This document shows, piece after piece, positions 18,722 through 28,145 of a stretch of 64,000 bases of DNA. This DNA is from Thermoflavifilum aggregans (GTDB taxonomy: Bacteria; Bacteroidota; Bacteroidia; Chitinophagales; Chitinophagaceae). Below the pieces are notes generated by a model. It worked only from the letters and a program-made list of their open reading frames with translations, did not search any database and was not told the DNA's origin. Each line of letters opens with the position of its first letter. Position 1 is the stretch's first letter. Made by a program: the position numbers and the translations under genes. The stretch is taken from assembly GCF_002797735.1 (NCBI RefSeq), contig NZ_PGFG01000001.1, forward strand, positions 2,108,001 to 2,172,000, in the 5' to 3' direction.

Positions 18722-20587
18722 TCATCGGCCAGTTCTATTGCGTTGCTGTGCAGCCGTCTGTGCTTTCTGGATTTCTTCCAGGCGTTGTTGCCAGCGGGAC
18801 GTTTTAAGGGGTTTCTTTTTGTTTTCCTGAATCTGCTGATGAATTTTTTCTTCATCAATGATATAATGCTGAATAACCAGCTGAATAAGAATGGTAATAA
18901 TGTTCGACACAAGATAATAGAGCGTTAATCCTGCTGCCAGGCTGTTGAAAAATCCCAGGAAAAAGACAGGCAGTATAAATGGCATATATTTCATGAATGC
19001 CATTTCCTGTCCGCCTGTATTGCCGGCTGCAGCCATATTGTTTTTGTTGTAAAAAGCCATGATCAAACTGGTGATTGTCATCAACAGCGTAAGCAAACTC
19101 ACATGATCGCCATATAATGGAATTTTAAAAGGCAAATTCAGGATTGAATCATATGTACTTAAATCCTTTACCCAGAGAAAATGTTGCTGACGCAACTGAA
19201 TAGCCGACATGAACAAGCTATACAGAGCAAAGAAAATGGGTATCTGCAACAATGCCGGCACGCAGCCACCTAATGGACTCACGCCTGCCATACGAAACAG
19301 TTTCATCTGTTCCATGGCAAATTTTTGCTGATCATCTTTATATTTTCTGCGCAGCTCATCCAGTTCGGGTTTCAATACCTTCATCTTGGCCTGGGAAAGA
19401 TAACTCTTGTATGTGAGTGGTGAAATCAGCAACCTGATTACAATAGTAAGCAACACAATTACAATGCCCCAGTTGCCAATCCATTTACCTAACAGCAAAA
19501 ACACTGGAAGAATAATCCATTTGTTGATGTATTTCACAAAAGCATAGATACCATATCCCAGCGGAATAATATTTTCAATACCAATATGATAACTTTTTAA
19601 CAATGCATAATCATTCGGGCTGTACAATAATTGCAGAGAATAGGTTATCTGCGGTTGGTGCGAATAGGGTAATTGAAGTACAGCCTGCATTTGGCCTACT
19701 ATTTCCGGATCCTCTTCTGGTAGCTGTGCCTGTACTGTTCCTCCGGTAAATGTTCCGGAAGTATTGATGATACTTACATTGAAAAACTCCTCGCGCAGGC
19801 TAATCCATTGCAAAGGTTGATCAAAATTCTTTTGCCGGGTTTTGATAAAGCTGAAATAATCAATATCAGAACGTCCACCTACCGATGTTTTGAAATATAG
19901 CTGCAAATCACGTCGTTCAACGGTAATATCTTTTTCCTGATGATTGGCCTGTGCCTGCCAAAGCAGTTGAATCTGCTGATCTGCAGGTGGAATAAATTGA
20001 TTCATGCCTGCACAATGAATCTCCCAGCTGATACGATAATCATTGGGGTGAATGATGTACACATACTCCAGATATTGATCTGATTTCCCCAATGGTAAAC
20101 GATATCGCAGCAGATAGGAATGATCGGCAAGTTGCTGAATCGTATCGGCTTGAAAATACAATTCGGCTGTACGAAGGGGAAGTGCATTGGAAGCGGGAAT
20201 AAGCAATGATAGCTGATCGAAATCATTACCTTTTAGCAGAAGTGGTTTTCCGGTATAGGTTTGATAATTTTTCAGTATTACCTGTTTAGGAACGGCTCCC
20301 TTATTGGTGAAAACAATCTGCATGACGCCATTGTCCACCGTATCGAGGCGTTCTGCACCGTTGCGGCTGTTTGCGGCCAGTATTCCGGAACTATCAGCCT
20401 GCAACTGTGTGGTGTCAGTTTGCTGATGCAGACTGTCCGGAGCTATCCCGACAGCTGCTCTGGCTAATGAATCCTGTTGAGCCTTGAACCGCAAATATTT
20501 TTCCTGTGCCTGCTGATTGTAATACAAATAACCTACTACCAGCAAGCTTAACAAAATGAACCCAATGACTGAATTTCTATCCATCAT
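18722..20587 (-). CDS. yidC: Membrane protein insertase YidC
   Basis: This 621-residue protein inserts and folds inner-membrane proteins, with or without the Sec translocon. It starts with an N-terminal transmembrane helix (VIGFILLSLLVVGYLYY), then a periplasmic beta domain of more than 300 residues, then the conserved five-helix core beginning near GIYAFVKYINKWIILPVF. Core landmarks are LLISPLTYKSYLSQAKMK with the hydrophilic-groove Arg in VIRLLISP, a cytoplasmic helical pair (LKPELDELRRKYKDDQQK), and LGGCVPALLQIPIFFALY. The C-terminus is positively charged. The gene follows pyrG by 87 bases, with its own -7 element in between. Confidence 0.97.
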   Translation of the reverse strand: MMDRNSVIGFILLSLLVVGYLYYNQQAQEKYLRFKAQQDSLARAAVGIAPDSLHQQTDTTQLQADSSGILAANSRNGAERLDTVDNGVMQIVFTNKGAVPKQVILKNYQTYTGKPLLLKGNDFDQLSLLIPASNALPLRTAELYFQADTIQQLADHSYLLRYRLPLGKSDQYLEYVYIIHPNDYRISWEIHCAGMNQFIPPADQQIQLLWQAQANHQEKDITVERRDLQLYFKTSVGGRSDIDYFSFIKTRQKNFDQPLQWISLREEFFNVSIINTSGTFTGGTVQAQLPEEDPEIVGQMQAVLQLPYSHQPQITYSLQLLYSPNDYALLKSYHIGIENIIPLGYGIYAFVKYINKWIILPVFLLLGKWIGNWGIVIVLLTIVIRLLISPLTYKSYLSQAKMKVLKPELDELRRKYKDDQQKFAMEQMKLFRMAGVSPLGGCVPALLQIPIFFALYSLFMSAIQLRQQHFLWVKDLSTYDSILNLPFKIPLYGDHVSLLTLLMTITSLIMAFYNKNNMAAAGNTGGQEMAFMKYMPFILPVFFLGFFNSLAAGLTLYYLVSNIITILIQLVIQHYIIDEEKIHQQIQENKKKPLKTSRWQQRLEEIQKAQTAAQQRNRTGR

Positions 20588-20646
20588 GTATGATATCCTT
20601 AAAATGGCCCGATTTTACATTTTTCAGGCCCTGAATTTTTGACCTG

Positions 20647-20654
20647 CAAAGGTA
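20647..20654 (-). promoter_or_regulatory. -7 element upstream of yidC
   Basis: The minus strand reads TACCTTTG, a perfect TAnnTTTG, in the gap between pyrG and yidC, about 60 bases before the yidC ATG. It suggests that yidC can be transcribed separately from pyrG. No -33 box is visible. Confidence 0.45.
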
Positions 20655-20674
20655 AGAAAAAGACGGTTGGTGAT

Positions 20675-22348
<1,674 letters not shown>

Positions 22349-22418
22349 TCATGCATGTGACCTCAGGGAAAATATTCGAAACTTAATGCAGACGGAGGGT
22401 ATTTTCCACGTGGTCAGA

Positions 22419-22449
22419 CAAAATTACAACTTTTTCCTCCCCTGCCAAA
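22419..22449 (-). promoter_or_regulatory. Consensus promoter of pyrG
   Basis: Read on the minus strand, TTTG (22449-22446), a 19-base spacer and TAATTTTG (22426-22419) match the full Bacteroidota consensus. Transcription would start near 22412, leaving a leader of about 80 bases before the ATG. This is the best promoter in the window and the strongest evidence for the phylum. Confidence 0.75.
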
Positions 22450-22498
22450 TAAACCCTTAGCCATCTGAAAAGCATGTGGATATCTGGAAAACTTCCAG

Positions 22499-22506
22499 TA
22501 GGTTTG
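22499..22506 (+). promoter_or_regulatory. -7 element of the thioesterase promoter
   Basis: TAGGTTTG matches TAnnTTTG. The predicted transcript would begin at about 22513, downstream of the ATG-less in-frame extension, and supports 22527 as the first usable ATG. Confidence 0.45.
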
Positions 22507-22526
22507 CGCTGCATTTGAAAAGCGAT

Positions 22527-23066
22527 ATGGAAAGCTCCGTTTCACCCAAAACACCCAAAGACTCGCTGGTAGTGATGACAGAGTTGGTATTGCCCAACGA
22601 TACCAACACGTTTGGCAATCTGATGGGCGGCCGGTTGATGTACTGGATGGATATTGCGGCTGCATTGGCTTCCATGAAACACTGCGGCAGTCCCGTTGTT
22701 ACAGCTTCCGTGGATAATATCTCGTTTGAGAATCCCATCCGCCTGGGAAATGTGGTACATATTGAGGCCAAGGTATCGCGTGCTTTTCATACTTCCATGG
22801 AGGTGCATATTTCCGTGTGGAGTGAAGATACCCTGCAGCATTTTCGCTACCGGTCCAACGAGGCCTATTACACCTTTGTAGCCATCGACCCGAACGGGAA
22901 ACCCAAGCCTGTACCTCCCCTGCAACCCGAAACCGAAGAAGAAAAACGCCTGTATGAAGGTGCCCTGCGGCGCCGGCAGCTGCGTTTGATTCTGGGAGGT
23001 AAAATGAAACCCGAGGATGCCGATGAATTAAAGGCTTTTTTTCAAAGTTCCTCTCCTGATAAATAA
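22527..23066 (+). CDS. Acyl-CoA thioesterase, hotdog fold
   Basis: This 179-residue protein is a hotdog-fold acyl-CoA thioesterase of the YciA/BACH type, hydrolysing acyl-CoA to free acid and CoA in the cytoplasm. The family signature is NTFGNLMGGRLMYWMDIAAA, where Asn/Asp residues of the central helix form the active site; the second half of the motif is VTASVDNISFENPIRLGN. The C-terminal 45 residues are charged and helical (PETEEEKRLYEGALRRR). I choose 22527 because a -7 element sits just before it; an in-frame TTG-type extension at 22476 would start before the promoter. It is divergent from pyrG. Confidence 0.9.
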   Translation: MESSVSPKTPKDSLVVMTELVLPNDTNTFGNLMGGRLMYWMDIAAALASMKHCGSPVVTASVDNISFENPIRLGNVVHIEAKVSRAFHTSMEVHISVWSEDTLQHFRYRSNEAYYTFVAIDPNGKPKPVPPLQPETEEEKRLYEGALRRRQLRLILGGKMKPEDADELKAFFQSSSPDK

Positions 23067-23081
23067 GCCCGAGGAACAGTT

Positions 23082-23759
23082 TTAAGGTGACGCAAAACAG
23101 GTATCAATTGCCTGTTGCAATAGCGGATTTATCTCATCAGCCCGATCCAGCACCATCAGATGGGTACCTCCGCGAATGATATGATCCGGTTTTTTCACAA
23201 AACAGATGGGTAACATGTGGTCTGTGTCGCCATGGATTTGGATGCAGGGACATGCCATGGTATGCTTCCTCCAGCTGATCACCTGCTGCCAGGCCCAACG
23301 AAAAAATGTTTCATCCGTTTCGCGGATGATCTGCTTGAGCAAATGACAGGTAGTATGTGTTTCCGGGCCAAACAGCCATCGTCCCGGACCCGAGCCCAGG
23401 GCCTGCAACCAGCCATAAGGCAACCACCGATGCACAGGGAAAATATGCAGCAATTGAAAATAAGGGGGGAGTTCTTTGGGTGATCTGACACTCGAAATCA
23501 GAATTATGCCCTTTACCGAACGGATCCGACTGATTTCAATGGCCATCATTCCACCAAATGACATACCGATCAGCACGGGATCCGGTGCGGAAATCTGTTC
23601 GCCCAGCCGCATAGCATAGGCCTGCATGGTTTCCCGTGGTAATGGTCTGATCCAATGCACAGGATGCAACCGGCATCGCTGCAGCTGAAGCCGCTGAAAG
23701 ATTCGCTGATCCGCACCCAGACCACTGATCAGATAAACATCAGGCATTGTCCATGGCAA
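23082..23759 (-). CDS. Alpha/beta hydrolase, substrate unknown
   Basis: This 225-residue protein has the alpha/beta hydrolase pattern: the oxyanion segment ISGLGADQRIF, the nucleophile elbow GMSFGG (S67), the acid in IHGDTDHMLP and the catalytic His in GGTHLMV. No signal peptide is seen. Its cap region is Arg/Trp-rich. It converges with the thioesterase gene, 15 bases apart, and is 147 bases from the end of rpsA. Esterase or thioesterase activity is possible; the substrate cannot be inferred. Confidence 0.85.
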   Translation of the reverse strand: MPWTMPDVYLISGLGADQRIFQRLQLQRCRLHPVHWIRPLPRETMQAYAMRLGEQISAPDPVLIGMSFGGMMAIEISRIRSVKGIILISSVRSPKELPPYFQLLHIFPVHRWLPYGWLQALGSGPGRWLFGPETHTTCHLLKQIIRETDETFFRWAWQQVISWRKHTMACPCIQIHGDTDHMLPICFVKKPDHIIRGGTHLMVLDRADEINPLLQQAIDTCFASP

Positions 23760-23844
23760 TGAAACGGGAAGTTAGGCTAAAATCCTGGCAAAGGAAATAT
23801 TTCCAGCCCGGGAAGAGCCACATGCAGCTCCTTCCAAAATCAAA

Positions 23845-23872
23845 AGCCCCGGATTGGTACACATCCGGGGCT
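23845..23872 (-). terminator. Intrinsic terminator of rpsA
   Basis: AGCCCCGGAT (23845-23854) and ATCCGGGGCT (23863-23872) form a perfect 10-bp GC-rich stem with an 8-base loop. On the minus strand it is followed by a T-rich tail (TTTTGATTTTGG), 35 bases after the rpsA stop. Confidence 0.85.
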
Positions 23873-23906
23873 GTAGGTATTGCATTTCAACGGAGAATCT
23901 GGTTGC

Positions 23907-25829
23907 TTAGGACGCCGGCTTATCGCCCTCATCAGGCTTTTGTTGTTTGTTTTCTTCTTCAGCCTGTTTCATTTTTTCCTTGATTTCCGCCAGCACGCCC
24001 AAATCACCTAAAGTAGCCTTTTCGATTTTCGATTGCACGTTTTTCACGGCTTTACGGGTTTTCTCGGCTTCTGCTTTCTTTTCCTTATGTGCAGCTTCCC
24101 GTTCCTGGTGCTTCCGCTGTTCCCATACTTTGGTATGCGAAACCACAATGCGCTTTTCTGCCCGATCAAATTCCTGAATCATCACTTCAATCACATCATC
24201 AACTTGGATGGTATGATCGTCTTCGGTTTTCAACTGGCGGGCAGGCGCAAAAGCTTCCACTCCATATTGCAGCTGAATAAGCGCACCTTTTTCATCTTTC
24301 TTCACCACAGTGCCTTCGTGAATGGAGCCTACCGGGAAAATGGTTTCGAAGGTATTCCAGGGATCTTCTTCCAGCTGCTTGTGTCCAAGGGAAAGTTTGC
24401 GGTTTTGCTTGTCAATGTTGAGGATCACCACTTCAATTTCCTCTCCGGGTTTGGTGTATTCGCTGGGATGATTATATCGTTTGGTCCAGCTCAGGTCAGA
24501 GATATGAATCATCCCGCCTATACCAGGCTCCAGTTCCACGAACACGCCATAAGGTGTAAGATTCTTAACGATCCCTTTATGACGGCTGTCAACGGGGTAT
24601 TTCTCTTCAATATTTTCCCAGGGATCGGGAGTAAGCTGTTTGATGGAAAGACTCATCTTGCGTTCTTCCCGGTTAAGCGTCACAATCACTGCTTCATGCT
24701 CATCACCCAGTTTGAAGAATTCCTTGGCATTGACCGGAGTAGACGCCCAGCTTACTTCTGAAACGTGTACCAGGCCTTCCACACCGGGAAGAATTTCCAG
24801 GAATGCCCCGTAGTCTTCGATATTCACCACCTTCCCTTTCACACGGGCGCCTTCCTTGATATTTTCCGGCAAAGTATCCCAGGGATGTGGCATCAACTGT
24901 TTATAGCCCAGGCTGATGCGTTTTTTCTCATCGTCAAAATCCAATACTACCACATTAATCTTCTGATCGAGCTTAAGCACCTCGCTGGGATGAGAAATAC
25001 GTCCCCAGCTGATATCGGTGATATAGAGCAATCCGTCTACACCACCCAGGTCAATGAATGCACCAAAATCCGTGATATTTTTGATGGTTCCTTCCAGCAC
25101 CTGTCCTTTTTCCAGCCTGGAGATAATTTCCATGCGCTGCTGTTCGATATCGCTCTCAATCAATGCTTTGTGGGATACCACGGCATTCTTGATGGCTTCA
25201 TTGATTTTCACCACCTTAAATTCCATGGTTTTGCCCACAAACTGATCGTAGTCGGTAATCGGCTTCACATCAATTTGAGAGCCGGGCAGGAAGGTTTCCA
25301 TCCCGTGAATGTCCACAATGAGGCCGCCCTTTGTTTTGCTGGTTACCGTGCCGGTAATCACTTCGCCGGTCTTGTAGGCTTCCACGATGCGTTCCCAGGC
25401 TCTGAGCAGGCGGGCCTGCTTGCGGCTGAGCACCAGCTGACCGTTGCGATCTTCTTTTTCGACAACCAGCACTTCCACCTCATCGCCCACCTTCAGGCCG
25501 GGCATGTCACGAAATTCATTGAGGGAAACCAGTCCGTCGGATTTATAGCCGATATGGATGATAGCATCCGAATCGGTTAGCCCCACCACAGTGCCTTTGA
25601 TAATTTCATTTTCTTCGATGTTGCGAAAAGTCTTCTCATAGGTTTTTTCATACCGTTCCCACTCTTCGGGGCTATAGGTGGAAACGTGTTTCTTGTCAAT
25701 GCTCCAGTCAAAATCATCATGTGCGGAGCTTTCTGCCTGAGTTGCAGAAACGGAAACAGGCTGCTCCTGTGGCTGAGCAGCATTTTCCTGAGAAGATGAC
25801 ATAGATGGTTGCAATTCTTGATCTGCCAA
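23907..25829 (-). CDS. rpsA: 30S ribosomal protein S1
   Basis: This 640-residue protein binds mRNA on the small ribosomal subunit. Six S1/OB-fold repeats are visible, including GTVVGLTDSDAIIHIGYKSDG, GTIKNITDFGAFIDLGGVDG, GKVVNIEDYGAFLEILPGVEG and GIVKNLTPYGVFVELEPGIGG, flanked by an acidic, Gln/Ser-rich N-terminus and a Lys/Glu-rich C-terminal tail. I place the start at a TTG (25829) because a strong Shine-Dalgarno (AAGGAGG) lies 8 bases before it; the first ATG is 9 codons further in (25802), and the upstream in-frame ATG (25889) overlaps the promoter region. The gene is divergent from ispH and ends in a strong terminator. Confidence 0.95.
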   Translation of the reverse strand: MADQELQPSMSSSQENAAQPQEQPVSVSATQAESSAHDDFDWSIDKKHVSTYSPEEWERYEKTYEKTFRNIEENEIIKGTVVGLTDSDAIIHIGYKSDGLVSLNEFRDMPGLKVGDEVEVLVVEKEDRNGQLVLSRKQARLLRAWERIVEAYKTGEVITGTVTSKTKGGLIVDIHGMETFLPGSQIDVKPITDYDQFVGKTMEFKVVKINEAIKNAVVSHKALIESDIEQQRMEIISRLEKGQVLEGTIKNITDFGAFIDLGGVDGLLYITDISWGRISHPSEVLKLDQKINVVVLDFDDEKKRISLGYKQLMPHPWDTLPENIKEGARVKGKVVNIEDYGAFLEILPGVEGLVHVSEVSWASTPVNAKEFFKLGDEHEAVIVTLNREERKMSLSIKQLTPDPWENIEEKYPVDSRHKGIVKNLTPYGVFVELEPGIGGMIHISDLSWTKRYNHPSEYTKPGEEIEVVILNIDKQNRKLSLGHKQLEEDPWNTFETIFPVGSIHEGTVVKKDEKGALIQLQYGVEAFAPARQLKTEDDHTIQVDDVIEVMIQEFDRAEKRIVVSHTKVWEQRKHQEREAAHKEKKAEAEKTRKAVKNVQSKIEKATLGDLGVLAEIKEKMKQAEEENKQQKPDEGDKPAS

Positions 25830-25837
25830 GTTTAAGT

Positions 25838-25843
25838 CCTCCT
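25838..25843 (-). promoter_or_regulatory. Strong Shine-Dalgarno of rpsA that decides the TTG start
   Basis: The minus strand reads AGGAGG here, within AAAAAGGAGG, followed by 8 bases and then TTG. Most genes in this window have only A-rich leaders, so this site stands out and fixes the start at 25829. Confidence 0.8.
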
Positions 25844-25875
25844 TTTTGTGAAATTTTTTTGTCAGAAACGGATTG

Positions 25876-25883
25876 CAAAGATA
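25876..25883 (-). promoter_or_regulatory. -7 element of the rpsA promoter
   Basis: The minus strand reads TATCTTTG, matching TAnnTTTG. It would give a leader of about 40 bases to the TTG start. The -33 box is not obvious. Confidence 0.5.
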
Positions 25884-25942
25884 GGGCAAATTTCGAATGC
25901 AGAAAATTTGTCCGTTATTTTGTAAAATGAAAAAGCACGCTG

Positions 25943-27178
25943 ATGAAACAGTTTGATGTGCCTCCCGCCTACCGCAGCCAGCTGATCAGCCAGATCAAAC
26001 AACGCCGTCGCCAGGCCGACCGGATGAAAAAAGATTTTAGCCCTACCCGGCTGACAATCGGTCGGATGACGGTGCTGCTGGCCAGGCATTTCGGCTTTTG
26101 TTATGGAGTTGAAAATGCGATTGAAATCTCATTCCGGGCGGTGGAGGAGCATCCTGACAAGCGTATTTTTCTGCTAAGCGAAATGATTCACAATCCGCTT
26201 GTCAATGCTGATCTGGCACGCCGCGGCGTACAGTTTATCATGGATACACACGGGCGCCAGCTCATTCCCTGGTCAGAACTGAAGCCAGATGATATCGTCA
26301 TGATTCCCGCTTTCGGTACCACGCTTGAAATCGCCGAACAGCTTCATCGCATAGGAATTTCACCGATTGCCTACAACACCACCTGCCCGTTTGTGGAACG
26401 CGTCTGGAACAAGGCTTCCAGCATCGGAGAGAAGGGATACACCGTAGTGATTCATGGCAAGCCCCAGCATGAAGAAACCCGTGCAAGCTTTTCTCACAGC
26501 GCAGCCATAGCTCCTACCGTCATCGTCAGGGATATGCAGCAGGCCCGGCAACTGGCTGAATTTATTACCCGGAAACGCCCGGCAGATGAGTTTTTTGAAG
26601 TATTTCGCAATCAATATTCCAGCGGATTCAACCCGGAAACTGACCTGCAGCGCATCGGCGTGGTTAACCAGACCACCATGCTGGCCAGTGAAACCCAGGC
26701 CATTGCCGATTACCTGAAACAGGTAATCAAGACGTATTTCCAACTCACCGATGAAACGATTGACAAGCATTTTGCAGATACGCGCGACACCCTTTGCTAT
26801 GCTACCAACGATAACCAGACAGCCGTCATCCGTATGCTCGAGGAACAAGCCGATTTTGCCATTGTGGTAGGTGGTTACAACAGCTCCAATACATCTCATC
26901 TTGTGGAACTCTGCATAGAAAAAATACCCACCTATTTTATCTGCGGACCCCAGGAAATTCAGGATAACGGAGATATTCATCATTGGGATATTCATCAAAA
27001 ACAAAAAATAACAACTGCACAGGTAATTCCTGCTGAAAAAGATTTTACGGTGATGCTCACCAGCGGAGCTTCCTGCCCCGATGCACTTGTCGAAGCAGTC
27101 ATCCACCGTTTAGCACAGGTTGCCAATATCCCTGAAACCATGTGGGAATCGTTTTTGCATCAATCCGTTTCTGCATAA
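25943..27178 (+). CDS. ispH: 4-Hydroxy-3-methylbut-2-enyl diphosphate reductase (long form)
   Basis: This 411-residue iron-sulfur enzyme makes IPP and DMAPP in the last step of the MEP isoprenoid pathway. The three cluster cysteines are C53 (HFGFCYGVENA), C148 (NTTCPF) and C378 (SGASCPDAL), and the substrate-binding segments include MIHNP and VVGGYNSSNT. It is longer than the E. coli type (about 316 residues) and has an N-terminal extension (MKQFDVPPAYRS) seen in the long-form IspH of Bacteroidota, which supports the start at 25943. The gene is divergent from rpsA. The product feeds prenyl synthases such as the one at 44 kb. Confidence 0.96.
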   Translation: MKQFDVPPAYRSQLISQIKQRRRQADRMKKDFSPTRLTIGRMTVLLARHFGFCYGVENAIEISFRAVEEHPDKRIFLLSEMIHNPLVNADLARRGVQFIMDTHGRQLIPWSELKPDDIVMIPAFGTTLEIAEQLHRIGISPIAYNTTCPFVERVWNKASSIGEKGYTVVIHGKPQHEETRASFSHSAAIAPTVIVRDMQQARQLAEFITRKRPADEFFEVFRNQYSSGFNPETDLQRIGVVNQTTMLASETQAIADYLKQVIKTYFQLTDETIDKHFADTRDTLCYATNDNQTAVIRMLEEQADFAIVVGGYNSSNTSHLVELCIEKIPTYFICGPQEIQDNGDIHHWDIHQKQKITTAQVIPAEKDFTVMLTSGASCPDALVEAVIHRLAQVANIPETMWESFLHQSVSA

Positions 27179-27181
27179 AAA

Positions 27182-27210
27182 ATCCGGCGCCTTAATTTCC
27201 TGCGCCGGAT
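27182..27210 (-). terminator. Terminator of the LytTR/histidine kinase unit
   Basis: ATCCGGCGC (27182-27190) and GCGCCGGAT (27202-27210) pair as a 9-bp GC-rich stem with an 11-base loop. On the minus strand the stem is followed by TTTTTT, so it mainly serves the minus-strand unit ending at 27371, and could also slow ispH transcription on the plus strand. Confidence 0.75.
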
Positions 27211-27370
27211 GTCATAGGGAAGGGGAACACAAACAATGGGGAAACTTTCAACCTTCAATGTAAAATGAAACTGTCAACCTTGTGCTTCAAATGTAGATTG
27301 AAAAACAATATCCGTTCGCGAATTTTAGTAAGCGGGCGTTATACTCCAAAAAGTGGTTGATTTTTACCTA

Positions 27371-28141
27371 TCAGCGGTCAGCTCCAGAAATCAGCTGAAT
27401 AAAATCCTGCAACCTGCGCCGTGCAACTTCGATCTCCGCTCCATCATCCATGATCACGTAAGGACGATTGCTTTTGACGAATTGATGAATATGCTGATAA
27501 TTGATTAGATGGGATTGATGAATACGGAAAAACTGATGATCTTCCAGTAAAAATTCGAATTCCTTTAAAGTGCGGCATACAACCAGTTGGGGTTGCTGCG
27601 TAAAATGTACACGGGTATAACTACCCAGAGCTTCGCATCGGATAATTTCCCTCACCTGTACAAACTGAAAGCCACGTGCTATGGGGAGAGCAATTTTTTG
27701 TTCCTGATTTTGCTGCTGATGCAAGTTGTAAATCAAAGTAGCCAGTTGATCACCAGGTGGCTTCTGCAGCTGATATTTACGCATGCATTTCTGTACAGCT
27801 GCCTTCAGTTCTGCTGCAGAATAAGGTTTCAGAATATAATCCAATGCATTAAACTTAATTGCTTTTAATGCATAATTTTCATAGGCGGTAACAAAAATTA
27901 CGTCAAATTGAGGGTTCTGAAAAAACTGAAACAAACTAAATCCATTCATACGCGGCATCTCGATATCCAGCATCACCAGCTGAGGCTCAAACTGATGAAT
28001 GGCCTGTACGGCCTGTTCCACGCTCTGGCTTTCAGCCACTACTTCCGCTTCCGGCACATGAACTTTCATCATGGCCTTGAGGGTATCAATGCATTCCTGT
28101 TCATCATCAACAATTAAGGTTTTGATTTTTTCAGTTTGCAT
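27371..28141 (-). CDS. LytTR-family response regulator
   Basis: This 256-residue regulator has an N-terminal receiver domain with acidic residues D12-D13, phosphoacceptor D59 (VMLDIEMPRMNG), the conserved Thr-Ala in FVTAYE and Lys in YILKPY. The C-terminal half is a LytTR DNA-binding domain (VREIIRCEALGSYTRVHF, then FFRIHQSHLINY). I set the start at 28141, four bases after the kinase stop, because the longer frame would run into the kinase gene. It is cotranscribed with the TPR histidine kinase and should be its partner. Its target genes cannot be read from this window. Confidence 0.9.
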   Translation of the reverse strand: MQTEKIKTLIVDDEQECIDTLKAMMKVHVPEAEVVAESQSVEQAVQAIHQFEPQLVMLDIEMPRMNGFSLFQFFQNPQFDVIFVTAYENYALKAIKFNALDYILKPYSAAELKAAVQKCMRKYQLQKPPGDQLATLIYNLHQQQNQEQKIALPIARGFQFVQVREIIRCEALGSYTRVHFTQQPQLVVCRTLKEFEFLLEDHQFFRIHQSHLINYQHIHQFVKSNRPYVIMDDGAEIEVARRRLQDFIQLISGADR

Positions 28142-28145
28142 ATGT

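Noticed and set aside
24765-25580. 271-residue open frame on the plus strand inside rpsA
   Set aside because: It mirrors the codon pattern of rpsA on the other strand, has no family motif, and lies wholly within an unmistakable S1 gene.
26360-27106. 248-residue open frame on the minus strand inside ispH
   Set aside because: Antisense shadow of ispH; no recognisable domain.
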